NCBI RefSeq assembly: GCF_022376445.1
Contig: NW_025954992.1
Location: forward strand, 248,001-312,000
Source of the DNA: Fomitopsis serialis
Taxonomy: Eukaryota; Basidiomycota; Agaricomycetes; Polyporales; Fomitopsidaceae
DNA length: 64,000 bases
Direction: 5' to 3'
Position numbers and translations under genes: made by a program. This document shows, piece after piece, positions 11,476 to 23,366 of the stretch (position 1 is its first letter; the number at the start of each line of letters is the position of its first letter). The notes under the pieces were generated by a model. That model saw nothing but the letters and a program-made list of their open reading frames with translations, was not told the DNA's origin and ran no database searches.

Positions 11476-14400
11476 TCAATACTCGAAGTCCTCAGAGATC
11501 AACGTGATGGACCCGCTCATGTCTCCCCGGCGTATCCGCCCAGGGTCGATCTGCGCCGCTATCACTTTGCGCACGACGGCATTGAGTGTTAAAGGCCCAC
11601 AGCCTGCCGACAATCATAAGCGCGAACGTCCCAGGGTATCCGCATCACAACAACTCACATCCAACGACGATGGCACCCTGCGCCTGCTGCACCTCGTCCG
11701 CCAGTATCCGGTCGAGCTTCGGCTTGCCCGGGCGCGCATGCTCCGCCACAAAGCCCACATCCTGCACCTCCTGCTCGTCGAGCTCCAGCTTGATCTGTTC
11801 GCCGCTCTTGCTCCTCGGCACGTCCACCTCCGAGATCAGCGCCGCGAGGCTGCCCGCCTCGGACCACGCACTCATCTGCGAAACATTCAAAAGCGTCATT
11901 ACAGGTCCAGACGCTCCAGACGGACCGGGCACACGCGTGCTTACCTCTGACGACCGTTTCGGATTTGGGTTGGGCGAGTCTGAGAAGCCGGGGAGGGTGC
12001 TTGTTGAAGAGTTCGGGACGAGCGTTGAGTGTGGTGACTGCACGGATAGGGGCGAGGGGGAAAAGAATGGGTGTGCGGACGCAGGTGATTTGGAGGACGA
12101 CGCTGGCTCGACGTCCGTGTAAATGGGTAGCAATGCGTCTCGACGCTGTTCCTGTATTGATGCCGACGACATATCGTCACTAGGATTGCGGTCGACAAGG
12201 CGGACTGAGGAGCCTTGCGCTTGCGCTGGTGGATAGTGGTCATTCCGACTGTCGCGCCTCTGCTTCTTCTTCGACTTCAGAAGGTTAGCAGCCCGCTGCG
12301 ACGCAGCTCTCCGCAGCCTTCCTTCCCGCTTCACAGACTGGTTGAACTGCGACTCGCCCGGCATCGCGGTGTCGTCGTCGCCCTCAAAGTTCGTGAGGTC
12401 GAGTACGTGCTCCTCGTGCCCCAGCTCGCCATTCTCTTCATGAAACTCGCCAGTATAGTAGCTGAGGTCCACAAAGCTCTCCATTTCGGACTCATAGTCG
12501 CTATCAACAGACGCGACCGACTCGGGGCGCTCGTTCGGAGAAAGATGTGTCTGGCGTGCAAACCGAGGTGCGGGCGGGGCGAAGACATCGTGGTCGGACG
12601 GCACACGCCGCAGCGCCGGCGCCGACTTCGGACCTGCCTTGACGTTCGTGACGAAGATGTCGACCTGCAGCTCCGGCGCGGGGATCATCGTCATGCAGCG
12701 ACGCAGCAGCGTGGCACACCACTGTATGTGACCTGTGCAGCCAAACGTCAGCCCTCCAGACCGCGATGTAGCCGGTGCGCAGACCTACCGAACTCTCGAA
12801 CGAGCCATACAAAGCGGACGCGCTTCGTCTTGAAGCCGGGCTGGCCCCAGCCGCCCTTCTTGCCACCCAGATACTGCCCGTCCCGCCCGGACATGCAGAG
12901 CGTCATGTACTGCAGGACCGAGAGGGCAAACTCACGCCGGATCCGCCCGCGATCAAGAGCACCGTCGAGAACTCACCCCAGCGCGCCCGGGCAGCTGACC
13001 CGCAAGGGCCGTCCACAAGCGTCCGGAGGAGCACACCTCTTGGAGGTGCAATGGTGTTGACACGCAGTTTCTCGCCTTGTGCGTGATTCTGCCCCCGCGC
13101 GATCATAGTTGCAATCGCGTCCCAGAGGCGCTTCGTCCACCCGTTCTTCGCTCGGATGAGAAAGACCAGCTCCCGGCCCTCGTCATTCGGCGCCTCCTGG
13201 TCGCAGATGGTGGCATTCGTGAAGGGGTGCGTCGTCCACCGGGATATGGCAGGGCACTGCACCAAGAAGTGCTGCCCAGGCGCCCATGGCAGATAGCCCG
13301 GGGTGATAAGCCGGAGACGAATGGTGCGTCCAGGGAGGAGTTCGGCGTGCGCGAAGCCCGCAGGCGGCACGTACCTCCCCGACGCGCCGAACGAGAGCTT
13401 CGCCGACCGCGCGAACGCGACGTCGGCGCCCAGCTTCAACGCAGGACTGGTGGGCGTGCTGGGATAGAGGCTCGGATGTGGTGAGCTCGGGGCCCCGAGG
13501 CGCGCCATTTCGAGGTTCTCGGGCGGCGGGTGTGCGAGCGTCTTGCTGGGTGGTGGTCCCAGAATAGCATCGAAGTAGCCGTTTGTGTTCAGCCACCACA
13601 CGAACCTCCACGCCGCTCGCCCACCCACACCGCCAGCGCACCCCAGCACCACCACCAGACCGGCGGGTGGTGCAATGCGCTGAAGATGAGGGTCAGCGGA
13701 ACCAGGAGGACGTGCAGGCCGTAGAAGATTTCGTAATGTGCTCGTCGGATGGGTCGAAATGAAGAGAATACAAGCAGGGTCATGACGCCGAACGCCTGCC
13801 CACACTCAGCAACTGCAGCACAACGCTCCCAAAATTAGACACTCACGATCCAGCCGTAGATGAAGTTGGTGTAGTCCCACGCGTATGCATACACAACCTT
13901 CCCTGTGCTGGGTCTGCGCTCAACAAGCAGTTGCACGCTCCATAGAGCGACGTGCATTGCAGAGCAGAACCAGATGAGGCGGCCGATCCATTTGTGCAGC
14001 CAGGCCAGCTTGTCAAAGTGGATGTGCAGCACAAAGGGCAGCGAGAGAATGGCGAATGGCGGCAGCTTGAGGGCCAGGAGAACACACAGCGGGAAGAGCG
14101 CGAAAGCAATAACACCAGTCCTGTTGCCAGACGTCCACCACGCCTTGCGGATGGTGTAGTCAGGTGATACTGCGTCAGGAACTGAGATCGAGGGTCGTGA
14201 CTTGCTACGAGCACGGTGGTGGTGTTGTGCACGGTGAGGATATTAGAGCCCGGGGCGAAGTAGTCGGGCCCGACAAATGATACAGCCAGCGTAGCGCAGA
14301 CGAGGAAAGTGAGCGTGAGGATTTGGGCGTTGGACGGAAGGGGCAGGGTGCCTATGGGTTCCCCTCTCTGCTGGGCAAGCTTGAGCGCATGTTTTTCCTC

Positions 14401-14645
14401 CATGTCCTCCGGCGCAGCGACCACTTGCTCCAGAGGGCGCCGAACCAGCCTCCGCGGAGGCCGGTGAGGTGGAAGAGCCGTACACGACGACAATGGCGGC
14501 GAAGGCAATCCAGAGAACGAAGGCATAACCATGCTGTCTTTAGAGAGGACATGGATGTGAGGTAGGCAGTGATCCACTCCTGGTCGTCTGCAAAATAAGG
14601 AGTGGTCGGGTTGGCGGTCAGGGAGGTCGTGCTGGGCGTAGCCAT
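11476..14645 (-). CDS. Ferric/cupric reductase transmembrane component (FRE family)
   Basis: A plasma-membrane flavocytochrome that reduces extracellular metal ions with cytosolic NADPH. The start at 14645 gives MATPSTTSLTANPTTPYF, then hydrophobic spans such as GYAFVLWIAFAAIVVVYG and ILTLTFLVCATLAVSFVG. The haem-binding ferric-reductase core is HIHFDKLAWLHKWIGRLIWF with MHVALW, then HYEIFYGLHVLLVPLTLIF. The FAD-binding half follows with PGQHFLVQCP and HPFTNATICDQ, and the NADPH half with LLIAGGSGVSFALSVLQY. A long acidic, serine-rich insertion (about 12,000-12,600) separates parts of the NADPH domain. The protein ends VCGPLTL ... SGSITLISEDFEY at 11476. Frames break at about 14540, 14475, 14392-14396 (a run of five A) and 12928-12930; each is healed by adding a base. 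It could belong to any FRE subgroup. ATX1 lies directly upstream on the same strand. Confidence 0.92.
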
Positions 14646-15389
14646 GGAGGAATCCAGCGGTGCGCTGTCTCTGCCAGGTCTCTATGCGTTCGGAGTCGGA
14701 CGATCCGCTTGTGCGCCGGGGAGATGATCCAGAGCCAAGTGCTGTGTGCCGCGAGGGACTGCGCGGGTAGACGGGTCTGGGCGGGAGTGCGGGTTGGTCT
14801 GGGCGTGCAGCTGCAGATGTCGCTAAGGCGGCGGCCGCGGAGGGGCAGGGCGGGGCGAGGAATGGGAATAGGCTGGGGATATTATAAGGTGGTCGGGAGC
14901 CGGCGGGCGGCATGGGTGAGAGGCGGCGTCCAGCGAGACCGAGAAGACGTGCAGTGGCTCCCGCTGCAGGATCTGTTCGCGTGCGTCGACGGAGGACGGC
15001 TCCCGGCCAGTGCGCCGCTGCCACAGGCGCCCTCCTGTCGCCCCTTTCCCTCCTCCGAGATCCCCCCAGATCCGGCACTTCCTCGTCAAATTCACATCCT
15101 CCGCGGCTGAGCGCTCCCTCGTCCCCGTTGCTGCACACAGCCTCGACTGCGGCGCACTCGACGACCTGGGGGCGCCGTGTCCGGGCAGCGAACTTGCCAA
15201 TCCAAGCTGGCAAGGCACATCCGAGTACGATCATCCTGGCAGGTACCTTGGCACGCGCACTACGCATCCAGGAACACCGCTTTCTATATCCGAGTTTATA
15301 TCCTAATACACAGCGTACAAGCTATTCCATACGACACAGTTGCAATCACTCGATGGTCTCCCCCGAGCGAACCTACGCAATCATGGCCG
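14646..15389. other. Ferric reductase promoter region / ATX1 3' flank
   Basis: This stretch separates two same-strand metal-handling genes. On the minus strand a TATA-like element (CTTATAATATCC) lies at about 14876-14887, some 235 nt before the reductase start. A long frame reading through 13843-15267 is an artefact of the coding region continuing into GC-rich upstream DNA. I see no further gene. Confidence 0.4.
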
Positions 15390-15750
15390 TCAGTCTCGCC
15401 TCGACGCGATCGACGCGAGTATACACACCTCCTTGCCCGTCTTTTAATCTTCTCGAGGAGGGTGTCGTACGCGATCGGGCCCTTCACGATGACCTCCTGC
15501 TTCTCGAGGCTCACGTCGTAGCTCTCGACGCCGAGGCCTGGGAGGGTGCGTATGAGGCTCACGGCTATTCATAGTGCTGCTGGGTGGGACGTACCATCCG
15601 CGTTCGCCTTCTTCAACGCCCGCTCGACCGCACCCGAGCAACCGCCGCAGGTCATCTATATCCAGCACGCACACTACCTCAGCGTCTCGTCCCCCGGATC
15701 AGCCAGCAACGGCGTACCTTGACGTCGAACTTGTAGGTGTGGGAGGCCAT
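15390..15750 (-). CDS. ATX1: ATX1-type copper metallochaperone
   Basis: A small cytosolic chaperone that carries Cu(I) to the secretory-pathway copper ATPase. There are three exons: 15718-15750 (MASHTYKFDVK), 15595-15655 (MTCGGCSGAVERALKKANAD) and the third from 15537 (GLGVESYDVSLEKQEVIVKG). MTCGGC is the MxCxxC metal site. The introns are 62 and 57 nt with GT-AG ends. As sequenced, the last exon runs out of frame to 15296. Adding one A to the run of four at 15442-15445 restores the usual ending LLEKIKKTGKEV and a stop at 15390-15392, giving an 80-residue protein, a typical length. I annotate that corrected end. The gene sits directly upstream of a ferric/cupric reductase on the same strand. 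Confidence 0.93.
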
Positions 15751-16467
15751 CTCGAATCGTATACTCTGCGTCAATCGCACGGTCAGCCAGCCTATCCGCG
15801 CATCATCCGGTGGGCCCGTACATTTGAATCGGTCAACGATCAGGATGGAAGTGGTGGAAGAGGTGCGGTGAATACGGGGAGAACTACTGAGGTGCTTCCC
15901 CGCCCGCGCGATCTTATACCGTCGCCGAACCCGTTGCCGCGCACAAATCACGCAGCTTACCTTGCTTACGCCAACTGACAACAGGCTGAGTAAGCTCGAA
16001 ACACACTCCATCTGTACCATACTTGCCCCAAACGGGCCATTACTGCTACGATGGTAATCTCGGCATTCTGCGCGCCAATTGCGCACGAATGGCGCTTGGG
16101 CCTCGACGCAGGACATCAGGCAACTTCACAACCAGTTCACGCTGAGAAGATCGTTGTACAACGGGAGCAATACGCAACGATATCAGCATGCAGCACCTGT
16201 ATTGAACGTCTTATCCGGTAGCCACGAATCACCATGAACAGCAATCCTCGTTCTATAACCTGGTTACGTCGTCGTGGTCCGAGTCTCATGACGGCGGCGG
16301 ATATACAGCCTCGGATCGCACTCGGAATCCAATGCATCCCAATTCCCCGACATTAGAACCTAGCTGTACTGTACATCGTTCACGCGTCGTCCGACACCCA
16401 GCGACACGGCCCCCGCGCGCATAGAATGGCCACAAGCCGCGACCGGTCCCGTGCGCATGCGTGCATA
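15751..16467. other. ATX1 upstream region / permease 3' flank
   Basis: This should contain the ATX1 promoter and the 3' UTR of the permease upstream of it. Small open frames are present on both strands, but none has a recognisable motif or convincing splice pattern. Confidence 0.45.
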
Positions 16468-19045
16468 TCATAAGCGAGACGTCCGTGCCCCGTTCAACAT
16501 CTCGACCTGCTCATCTCCCTCGGTCGCGACGGCTTCCCACCCCGCGCCGGGCGTGGGCCTGCCACGTATTCGCGAGAACAAGCCCGTGAAGCCTGCTGCA
16601 CGACAACTTGGTCAGCAATGCGGGCGGGTCGGAACATCCATGTTCACTTACATGCGACAGAGCTCTGCTGTGTAATGTAATACATCGGGATGCCTACGAG
16701 CACGAACCCTGCATGACGGTACACGATCACAATGAAGCACCACACCAGAGGAGGCCAGACGACGTACCGAGCACTGCTATTGCTTCCAGTGGCGCGGCTA
16801 TGATCGGCATGCATAGCAAGAAGAGGCATACCTATGTCCCCTTGTCAAGTAAACTCTACACCGCAGCAGGGCTCCCGACTTACAGCACAGAAGATCAAGG
16901 GGGTCGTAATCCACGTCTTATATGGTCTGCGCGGCGTCATAGCCTGCTCGGGACCGCAATGAGAAGACACGCTTACCTCTCCAGCATCGGCTCCTTGATA
17001 CGTAGCACCACTAATCCGAGAACCTACGAGCTACATTCAGCGACGTGTACTGCGCGAACCTACGAGCACGTACGGTGAGGAAGTAGAAGGCCCACGATGC
17101 TACGACCGCGAAGTTGATGAGCGAGCGGAAGCCCCCACCGATGATGATGAAGAGGACGGTCAACGTCGCCTGCAAACACATTGCGTTGACTGGTGTCCCG
17201 AGTCGCTTGTTGAGCCGACCAAACATCGCAGGGAGGTAACCTTCCCGCCCAGCCACGTAGATGAGGCGCGCAGCTGTGAAAGATGAGCCTACAGTAGGTT
17301 CGGGATACGTTAGGTAACCACCCCATCCTCCAACAAGTATCTGGTTCTTACCGTTGAGCGCACCGAAGCAAGAGATGGCGACCATCAACGCAAACGGAAC
17401 GCCTCCCACTGGCCCAAATAACGCTCGTCCGAAGTCAAGAGCGACCGTGTTACTTCTCCCCACAGTATCCTGCGGTCAGCACTGTCAGCAGCAGGACGCG
17501 AGACTAGCAAGCGCATGTACCTTGTCGAGAACCACGAAATAAGCCAGGTTGGCCAGTAGGAACAGAAGCTACGTGTGCCTGTTAATCCCCATGTCCTGCA
17601 TGCGTGGAGATGCGTCCAATACGTACCGTGACCATGATCATACTGGAATGGATGGCGCGGGGTATGTTTTTCTCGCATTCTTCATCTCACCGCCGACGTA
17701 GTTGGCTTGGTCCCAGCCGTCAAATGCCCAGAGACCGGAGTATAGAGCAAGTGCATAGGAGGACGGGCTAGTGCTCGAACCAGCGAAAAGCGGCTCAGTA
17801 AGGGAGGTTGATGCACGTCCTCTAGCCAACTGGATAATCCCCAAGATAGTAATGGAGAGCTGTAGAGGGGCCAGACGTCAGCAAGGCATGCAGGGAGTGC
17901 ATCTTCGTCTCCACGCACTAATGCGGCTACCTGTGGAGATGGCAGGTTGAGCTCGTACAAGTCGCGAGCTAACAGGAACGCCTCACTTTGACAAACGTGA
18001 ATACGACTGCTGTCCGTGGGCCCAGGTTGGGTGAAGCCACACATAGGACAGACACCACGAGGACTGCCGCAACCGCAGTGAGTTTGATGGCCCACTGAGG
18101 AATGTCATCCGGGGATACCTCAGCCTTTGCGGTGTGGAAGAAGAGCCGGTTCATGTATTCGGCAAAGATGAGACTGATGACCGCGTTGCCTCCTGTGGTC
18201 TCTATATGAAGGGACAGTCGTGACGCGCATATAAACCGAGACGGACCTGGTCTCAGTGCAGATATTGCTGTCCAAGCAAACAGGTACGCGACGAGAGGGC
18301 CATATGCGTATTGGAGATAGGCTTGAGCACCTCCGTTCACTGGTATTGACGACCCCAGCTCCGCAAAACTGCTTGCACCCGTCCATCCAAGCAGACCTGC
18401 GGCTAACCATACTACAAGACTTGCGCCGACACTATCCGTGTTCGCGACGACGACCCGGGTGACGAGCTACCAGCAAAGTCAGCTACTACAGTGAAATTCG
18501 AACACGGACTCACAAAATGCCAGAGCCAATTGTAGCCGACAATGAGTGCAATGCCTACGTGCGATCGCATGAACTACCACGTCTCACGAAGTATGTCCTG
18601 TCACTCACCACTCACTAGACTGATGTTTTTGGGGTGCGACTCTCCGCGGAGAGTATCCGGTTCGCTGAGACTTGCTGTGAGCGGTAGGAGGTCGGCTTGG
18701 AAGTCAAATCCGCTAATGGAGTATGCCCGCGCTCGAGACGTGCTGGCTCCGTCTGCGAGTAGCGGACCCTCGGAGTATTCAAGCTCTCGCAGGGAGTCGT
18801 CCGAGTCTTCAGATGCTCTTGGTGAACGGCCTGCCAACTTATAGCTGGAGCTGCTGACGTGGGACTGGATGGAGACTTCAGAGCATCGAACAGAGGCGCG
18901 GGGGAGACGGGCTCATAGAATCGGACGAGCTTCAGCAAGGGGTTTTGTGCAATGTCGTAGTCGTGGCAAGATCGTGGTTCGTGGTCTTATACTCACAGCG
19001 AGGAAGTCGTGGTGGCGGAGGGAGGTCAATGACAGCGAGCGGCAT
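16468..19045 (-). CDS. MUP1-like methionine/L-type amino-acid permease (APC superfamily)
   Basis: A polytopic plasma-membrane amino-acid transporter. An N-terminal cytosolic tail (start 19045, MPLAVIDLPPPPRLPR, then the serine-rich SPRASEDSDDSLRELEYSEG) leads into ESHPKNISLVSG, the usual approach to helix 1. Later family signatures are SIPVNGGAQAYLQYAYGP, AVISLIFAEYMNRLFF, ASPNLGPRTAVVFTFVK, LYSGLWAFDGWDQANYVGGE, CFGALNGKNQILVGG and AGREGYLPAMFGRLNKRLGT. These match the LAT/MUP branch, in which the FDGWDQ.NYV motif is characteristic. The end is GARTSRL with a stop at 16468-16470. Many short introns divide it, and the first, within the tail, is longer (about 145 nt). One base is missing at about 17674: MKNA must shift to read EKNIPRAIHSSM. 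Substrate preference for methionine is inferred from family likeness only. Confidence 0.87.
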
Positions 19046-19500
19046 GGACAGTTCGTCCTCCCGTTTCGTCTCAGGGAGCGCCGCGTCTATGCATGATACG
19101 ACGATCTACATAAACCACGTGTCCGGAGCTTGTATGTATACTTTCGCGCCCTCCGAGTCTAATCTGGCGTCCGGACATGGGCGAAACCGATCTCTCATGT
19201 GCCAGGGGGGCGCAGCGTACTAACAAAGACAGTGCCAGAGGCATACATTCTACGCATACAAAAGTTGTTCACGGAGAAAAATAGCTTGTGAGCTCAATCA
19301 AGACTGCCGACGCAAGTGAGACACTTCGCGCAGACGATGAGACTCATCTTCATTGAAGTTGAATGTTGAACGTTGAACGCTCATGCAGCGGGGCTACCAA
19401 ATGTGTGCCGCGAGTCGTCGGCACGAACATAAGGGAACCATAGTCAAAAAGGCCTCAGAAAAGTGAGATGAACGAGGCAATGTGCGTACAAATCAGAATG
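19046..19500. other. Permease promoter region / MTR3 3' flank
   Basis: Separates the permease start from the MTR3 stop, both on the minus strand. It contains no recognisable gene. Confidence 0.45.
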
Positions 19501-20554
19501 TCATGTTTTCTGTGCGTTGTCGAGCAATGCCTGGGCAACTATCGTATGGATCTCTACGAATCGCTCTTGACAGGTCTCCATGCTCTGTGAAGAGGACAAA
19601 TCAGCTCATACTCGGACATATGCTAGTCCACAGGAAAGACCGACCTGCACAACTTGTATGGGTACCATATGGCCAGTCTGCCATACATTCGTAATGGTGT
19701 CAAGTGCAGGCATACCAGCGACAATGAGACTACCAGAGCCTGCCTGAGCTTCCTGCTCTGTCGGGTCTAGCCAGATCTCCTCTCCTACAGTGGACTGGAA
19801 GGAGTCAGTGGCGAGCGGTCCTTCAGGGGCACTGTACTCACTGCAGAGCATGCCATGACTAGGCCGAGCATTTCAATGCCAGCATCCGCCAACGCTGCAC
19901 TTGCGGCCACTGAACCAGATGCAATGCAGCCTTCAATCCCATCGTTCTCGATGATGGTAAGGAATATGTCTATTGTGGACTTTGGCAATAGCTCCAGCCT
20001 TACGGCGGGTAGCAATGCCTGCTGTATTTGTACAGCTATTGATCTATCTTCTGCATCCTGGAGAGAGTTACAGATGAATAGAGCAAACCCAGGTCACGAC
20101 AGCCCTCACCCGTATCGGAGCTCTTCTTCGAGTACATGAGAAAGGTGCGAATTTGACTTCAACTTCAGCCGTCCATTCTCGTTATAGACAGTGGTTTTTG
20201 ATTGTCGAGGGCCATATCTGACAGCTGTTAGCGTGTTAAAGAAGGCACTAGCAGTCGGTAGAACTGACACTGCGCAAGCATCTTCGTACGCTCGGTCTCG
20301 ATATATGCAGACCCATTTGCCTGACTTATGAGCCCTGCTTTCAAACTAGACATAGAAATTCATTACTCAGAGTAAGTACTGCAGTAGCATGTTACAACAA
20401 GTACCATACATATGGGTCGAATGTCCCCTGCTGCCCGCCCTTTACGCGACTGCCCGGGCTTCCATGAGGACTCAGCCTCCTCTTCGTCGTCGTAGACGGG
20501 AGCAAGGCTCTCTTCGGGTCCGTTGATTCGCCTACGATCAAAGTTGCTCTGCAT
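19501..20554 (-). CDS. MTR3: Exosome complex component MTR3 (RNase PH-like)
   Basis: A subunit of the nine-protein RNA exosome ring, with a catalytically inactive RNase PH fold. The start at 20554 gives MQSNFDRRRINGPEESLAPV and an acidic, charged N-terminal tail. The core follows in short exons: GLISQANGSAYIETERTKM, YGPRQSKTTVYNENGRLK, RLELLPKSTIDIFLTIIEND, CIASGSVAASAALADAGIEM, EEIWLDPTEQEAQAGSGSL and MPALDTITNVWQTG, ending CQERFVEIHTIVAQALLDNA with a stop at 19501-19503. SIDIFLTIIENDG and the AASAALADAGI helix are typical of the MTR3/RRP46 group; PRQSKTTVYNENG separates it from the archaeal-like RRP41. The start lies only 170 nt from that of the divergent NSRP1-like gene. Confidence 0.88.
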
Positions 20555-20724
20555 GGCGACAGTAGATGGGGTGAAGAAACAGTGCAAAGGCGAGTGCTTC
20601 AGAGCCAAAACGCGAGACACGACGCACGTGAGCATGACGCCCGATTCCAATGACATGGGCGTCTATGCGCTGTAAGCTACTACTACTGGCGTCCTTGGTC
20701 CTTGGAGTGCCCTCATCCACGCCC
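20555..20724. promoter_or_regulatory. Short bidirectional promoter, MTR3 / NSRP1-like
   Basis: Only 170 nt separate the two divergent start codons, so both transcripts must start from the same short stretch unless one initiates inside the other gene. I see no clear TATA box. Confidence 0.5.
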
Positions 20725-21997
20725 ATGAAGGTCTCATTCTCTCTTGCAAATAGCAAAGCCAAGGCTGCTGCTAAACCTGCTGCAGAGACACCATCACTTA
20801 AACGATCCGCTGCCTTTGCATCATTAGACGATGACGAACCGGTCGACGCCGCACCCACCGCCTCTGGCAACAGTAAAGTCGCAGCCAACAAGAAACTGGT
20901 TGCGCAGAATCTCGAGATGTCGAAGACGATGAAGAAGCGTTTGGAGGAGGAGATGAAAGTAGACTCGTCCGTATTCGAGTACGATGCGGTGTGGGACAAG
21001 ATGCAGGAGGTGAAGATGAAGCAGAAGGAGGCGAAGGAGGTGGATTCGAAGGAGCGAAAGGTGAACATTAGTTCCTCCGTCGTTCTTCTCATCTTTCCAA
21101 CGAGCGCTGATAGACTGAAGATTTCTGCAGCCCAAATATATCAACAACCTGCTGCAGACTGCTGCTACTCGTAGGCTCGACCACCTCCGAGCCGAACAGA
21201 AGATGATTCAGCGAGAACGCGAGGCTGAGGGCGACGAGTTCAAGGACAAGGAAGCCTTTGTCACGCAAGCGTACAAAGACCAACTCGCTGAGATGAAGAG
21301 ATCAGAAGAGGAAGAGCGGCAACGGGAAGGTAAGCCTTTCCATGAGCCATGAGCCTACTTCCTCACATAATGATATCCAGAGGCCGAGAAGAAGAAGAAT
21401 AAGGGTGCTGGCTCCGGGATGGCGCACTTCTATCGTAAGCTCCTCGAGGAGTCTGAGCAACAGCACGAAGAGACGGTAGCCGCTGCTACGACGACAAAGC
21501 CTGTCATCGGCCCTCAAGGGCCTAATTTGACGATCACAAAACCTGTTGACCTCGCCCCCAAGTCTGACTTGGATCTGGCAAAGGCCGCGAAGGAGCAGGG
21601 GAAAGATGTCGAGCTCAACGACGACAACCAAATTGTCGACAAACGGGACCTGCTCTCTGCGGGCCTCAATCTTTCGGCGCCGAACACGCGGAAGTTCGGT
21701 CTTCAGAAGATGAAGTCATCCACGAACGAGGAGCAAGCTCAGGTTCATCGTGCTGCAGGGACCGCGGCGAGTCGCAAAGAGATCAACGAGCGACGAGCGC
21801 GGGAGGTCGCGAAGCAAATGGAAGAAGAACGCGAGCGGTTGCTCTGGGAGAAAGAGCAGCGGGAGCAGGAGAGCATCAACAGAGTGGTTGCGAAACGGAA
21901 TACGGAAGAGGCAGTCATGAGTGCTCGCGAGCGATACTTGGAGCGCAAACGGCGGAAATTGGAGGAGGCCACTGCAAATCCTGAGGGTGAAACATAG
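20725..21997 (+). CDS. NSRP1/CCDC55-like nuclear speckle splicing regulator
   Basis: A lysine/glutamate-rich protein of 383 residues with the conserved N-terminal block of the nuclear speckle splicing regulatory protein 1 family (DUF2040). The start at 20725 gives MKVSFSLANSKAKAAAKPA. The diagnostic region is SVFEYDAVWDKMQEVKM, then, after an intron (21061-21130), PKYINNLLQTAATRRLDHL and EREAEGDEFKDKEAFVT with AYKDQLAEMKRSEEEE. A second intron (21330-21380) precedes GSGMAHFYRKLLEESEQQHE. The C-terminal third is a long charged helix (MEEERERLLWEKEQREQE), probably coiled coil. A farther upstream in-frame ATG at 20650 exists but adds a leader lacking the family start, so I prefer 20725. The frame is intact across both introns. 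The role in splicing is inferred from the animal family. Confidence 0.85.
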
Positions 21998-22170
21998 GGC
22001 TCGCCGTATTTACTTTTCCTGTGATGGGATGGACATTTCCGTCGTTGTATTGCTGCATCGCGGCTCCGTGTATGTTATAGTATGGGCGATGTAGGCTACG
22101 ATTATCTGTCTCTGGCATAATCCATATCGTGTGTCATACCCCGTGTCATCCAGTCGTGTGTTTTGCGTCG

Positions 22171-23366
22171 TTATTCCGGAACACGTTGTTGAATGCAGAC
22201 AGTGCTTGTCGCGCGGTTGGTCGCCGTGTCGCATCCTCGTCTAGTAAACGCGTGATGAACGACAGCATGTCGGGAGTTTGTAAGCCGGTTAACTGGGGTC
22301 AAGTGAGTCTCAAGCAGGAGTCTTATGGCGTGTTCGCTCACTTGTGAGGCTTTCAACATGAGCATGCCTGATGCCCAGACGTCAATTTTGTATGGGTCAC
22401 AACTTTCGCCCCTCTCTACCTCTGGAGGTGGCTCCGTGGCGCGCAAGCACCGGATCCGTGGGCTTGCCATGTCGAACCGGCGGCTCAGTTCGAAGTCTAT
22501 ACAAGCATAGCGCTGCTTGTTGTCCGTCAACGTGTTGCGGATAGATATATCAAGGTGAGCTATGCGGTGAGCATGCATAAAAACCACATGCTAAATTCAA
22601 AATGAATGTCAGAGTAGTCCAAAATTAATTTGTCGAGGGTGGGGAAGGCACCTCTAAATGCTGGCGCATGAATCCGAGGAAGCCCCTCAGAGTATACGGA
22701 GGATCGGCATCTAGATGCGGTGACCATTCCTCCATCACTATGAAGGCAACGTCGTCGGCGGGTATTTCGATTCGACCCAGTATAGCTGTAAAGCGTGAAT
22801 ACGTATTGCAACACCGCGGTATAGAAGAAAACATACGAATACAGTGGTTCATAGGATGCTGTCGGACGGGGGAAGAAGACAAATATCGTACAACATCGTA
22901 TTCACGACTACGTAGATGGACGGCTTTGATGACGACATGCATACCGTCTACGCAGCGCGTGCCGCGAAACAGATTCTCAGGCTGTATGCGCAAAACTGAG
23001 TAAGTCACTGACGCTCACGAGGAGCACCACACGGCTACTGACCAGTCCAACGTCCGGACATAACTCATCGTCACTCCTCCCGCTACAGGCTCGAAGATAG
23101 CCTGGCAAGTCTTTCGACACATTACAACCTTGGGATGTTAAGCTCTCCCAGTATCGTTGATATAGCTGCTTGACGTCGCGGCACGTGTCGAGACGAAATC
23201 CACGGCACTGGAAGATATGACGGTAACCACACCAATTGGGGCGAATGCGATGGTTGACGTCGTCTTCGTCGTCTTCGTCGCTTGGCGGTGTGGAGGACCG
23301 AGCCCTGGCCTCACCGAAGGAATGCTTGCGGGTCGCCGGTAGGCTGGACGATCGCGAAGATAGCAT
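22171..23366 (-). CDS. Atypical protein-kinase-domain protein (Agaricomycete type)
   Basis: Exons encode a divergent kinase fold. The first exon (from the ATG at 23366) has a Ser/acidic tail (TPPSDEDDEDDVNHR). The N-lobe reads ENLFRGTRCVDGMHVVIKAV, with VVIK supplying the likely ATP lysine, then REYDVVRYLSS and VAFIVMEEWSPHLD at the hinge. The catalytic loop is FMHAHRIAHLDISIRNTLTD, that is H-L-D with Asp and Asn in place. The metal-binding DFG motif is changed to DFE (ACIDFELSRRF), and the glycine loop is not evident. The C-lobe is short (YKIDVWASGMLML). This layout matches a group of short kinase-like proteins expanded in Agaricomycetes whose substrates are unknown. Whether it is active cannot be told. 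The start and first intron are approximate. Confidence 0.7.

Noticed and set aside
12215..13060. A 281-codon plus-strand frame
   Set aside because: It is the antisense of the ferric reductase NADPH domain and insertion, rich in Arg and Pro as expected for a shadow frame.
13843..15267. A 474-codon minus-strand open frame across the ferric reductase start
   Set aside because: Only its downstream part carries reductase sequence. The upstream part is non-coding promoter DNA, and the reductase's own N-terminus reads in other frames, broken by base losses.
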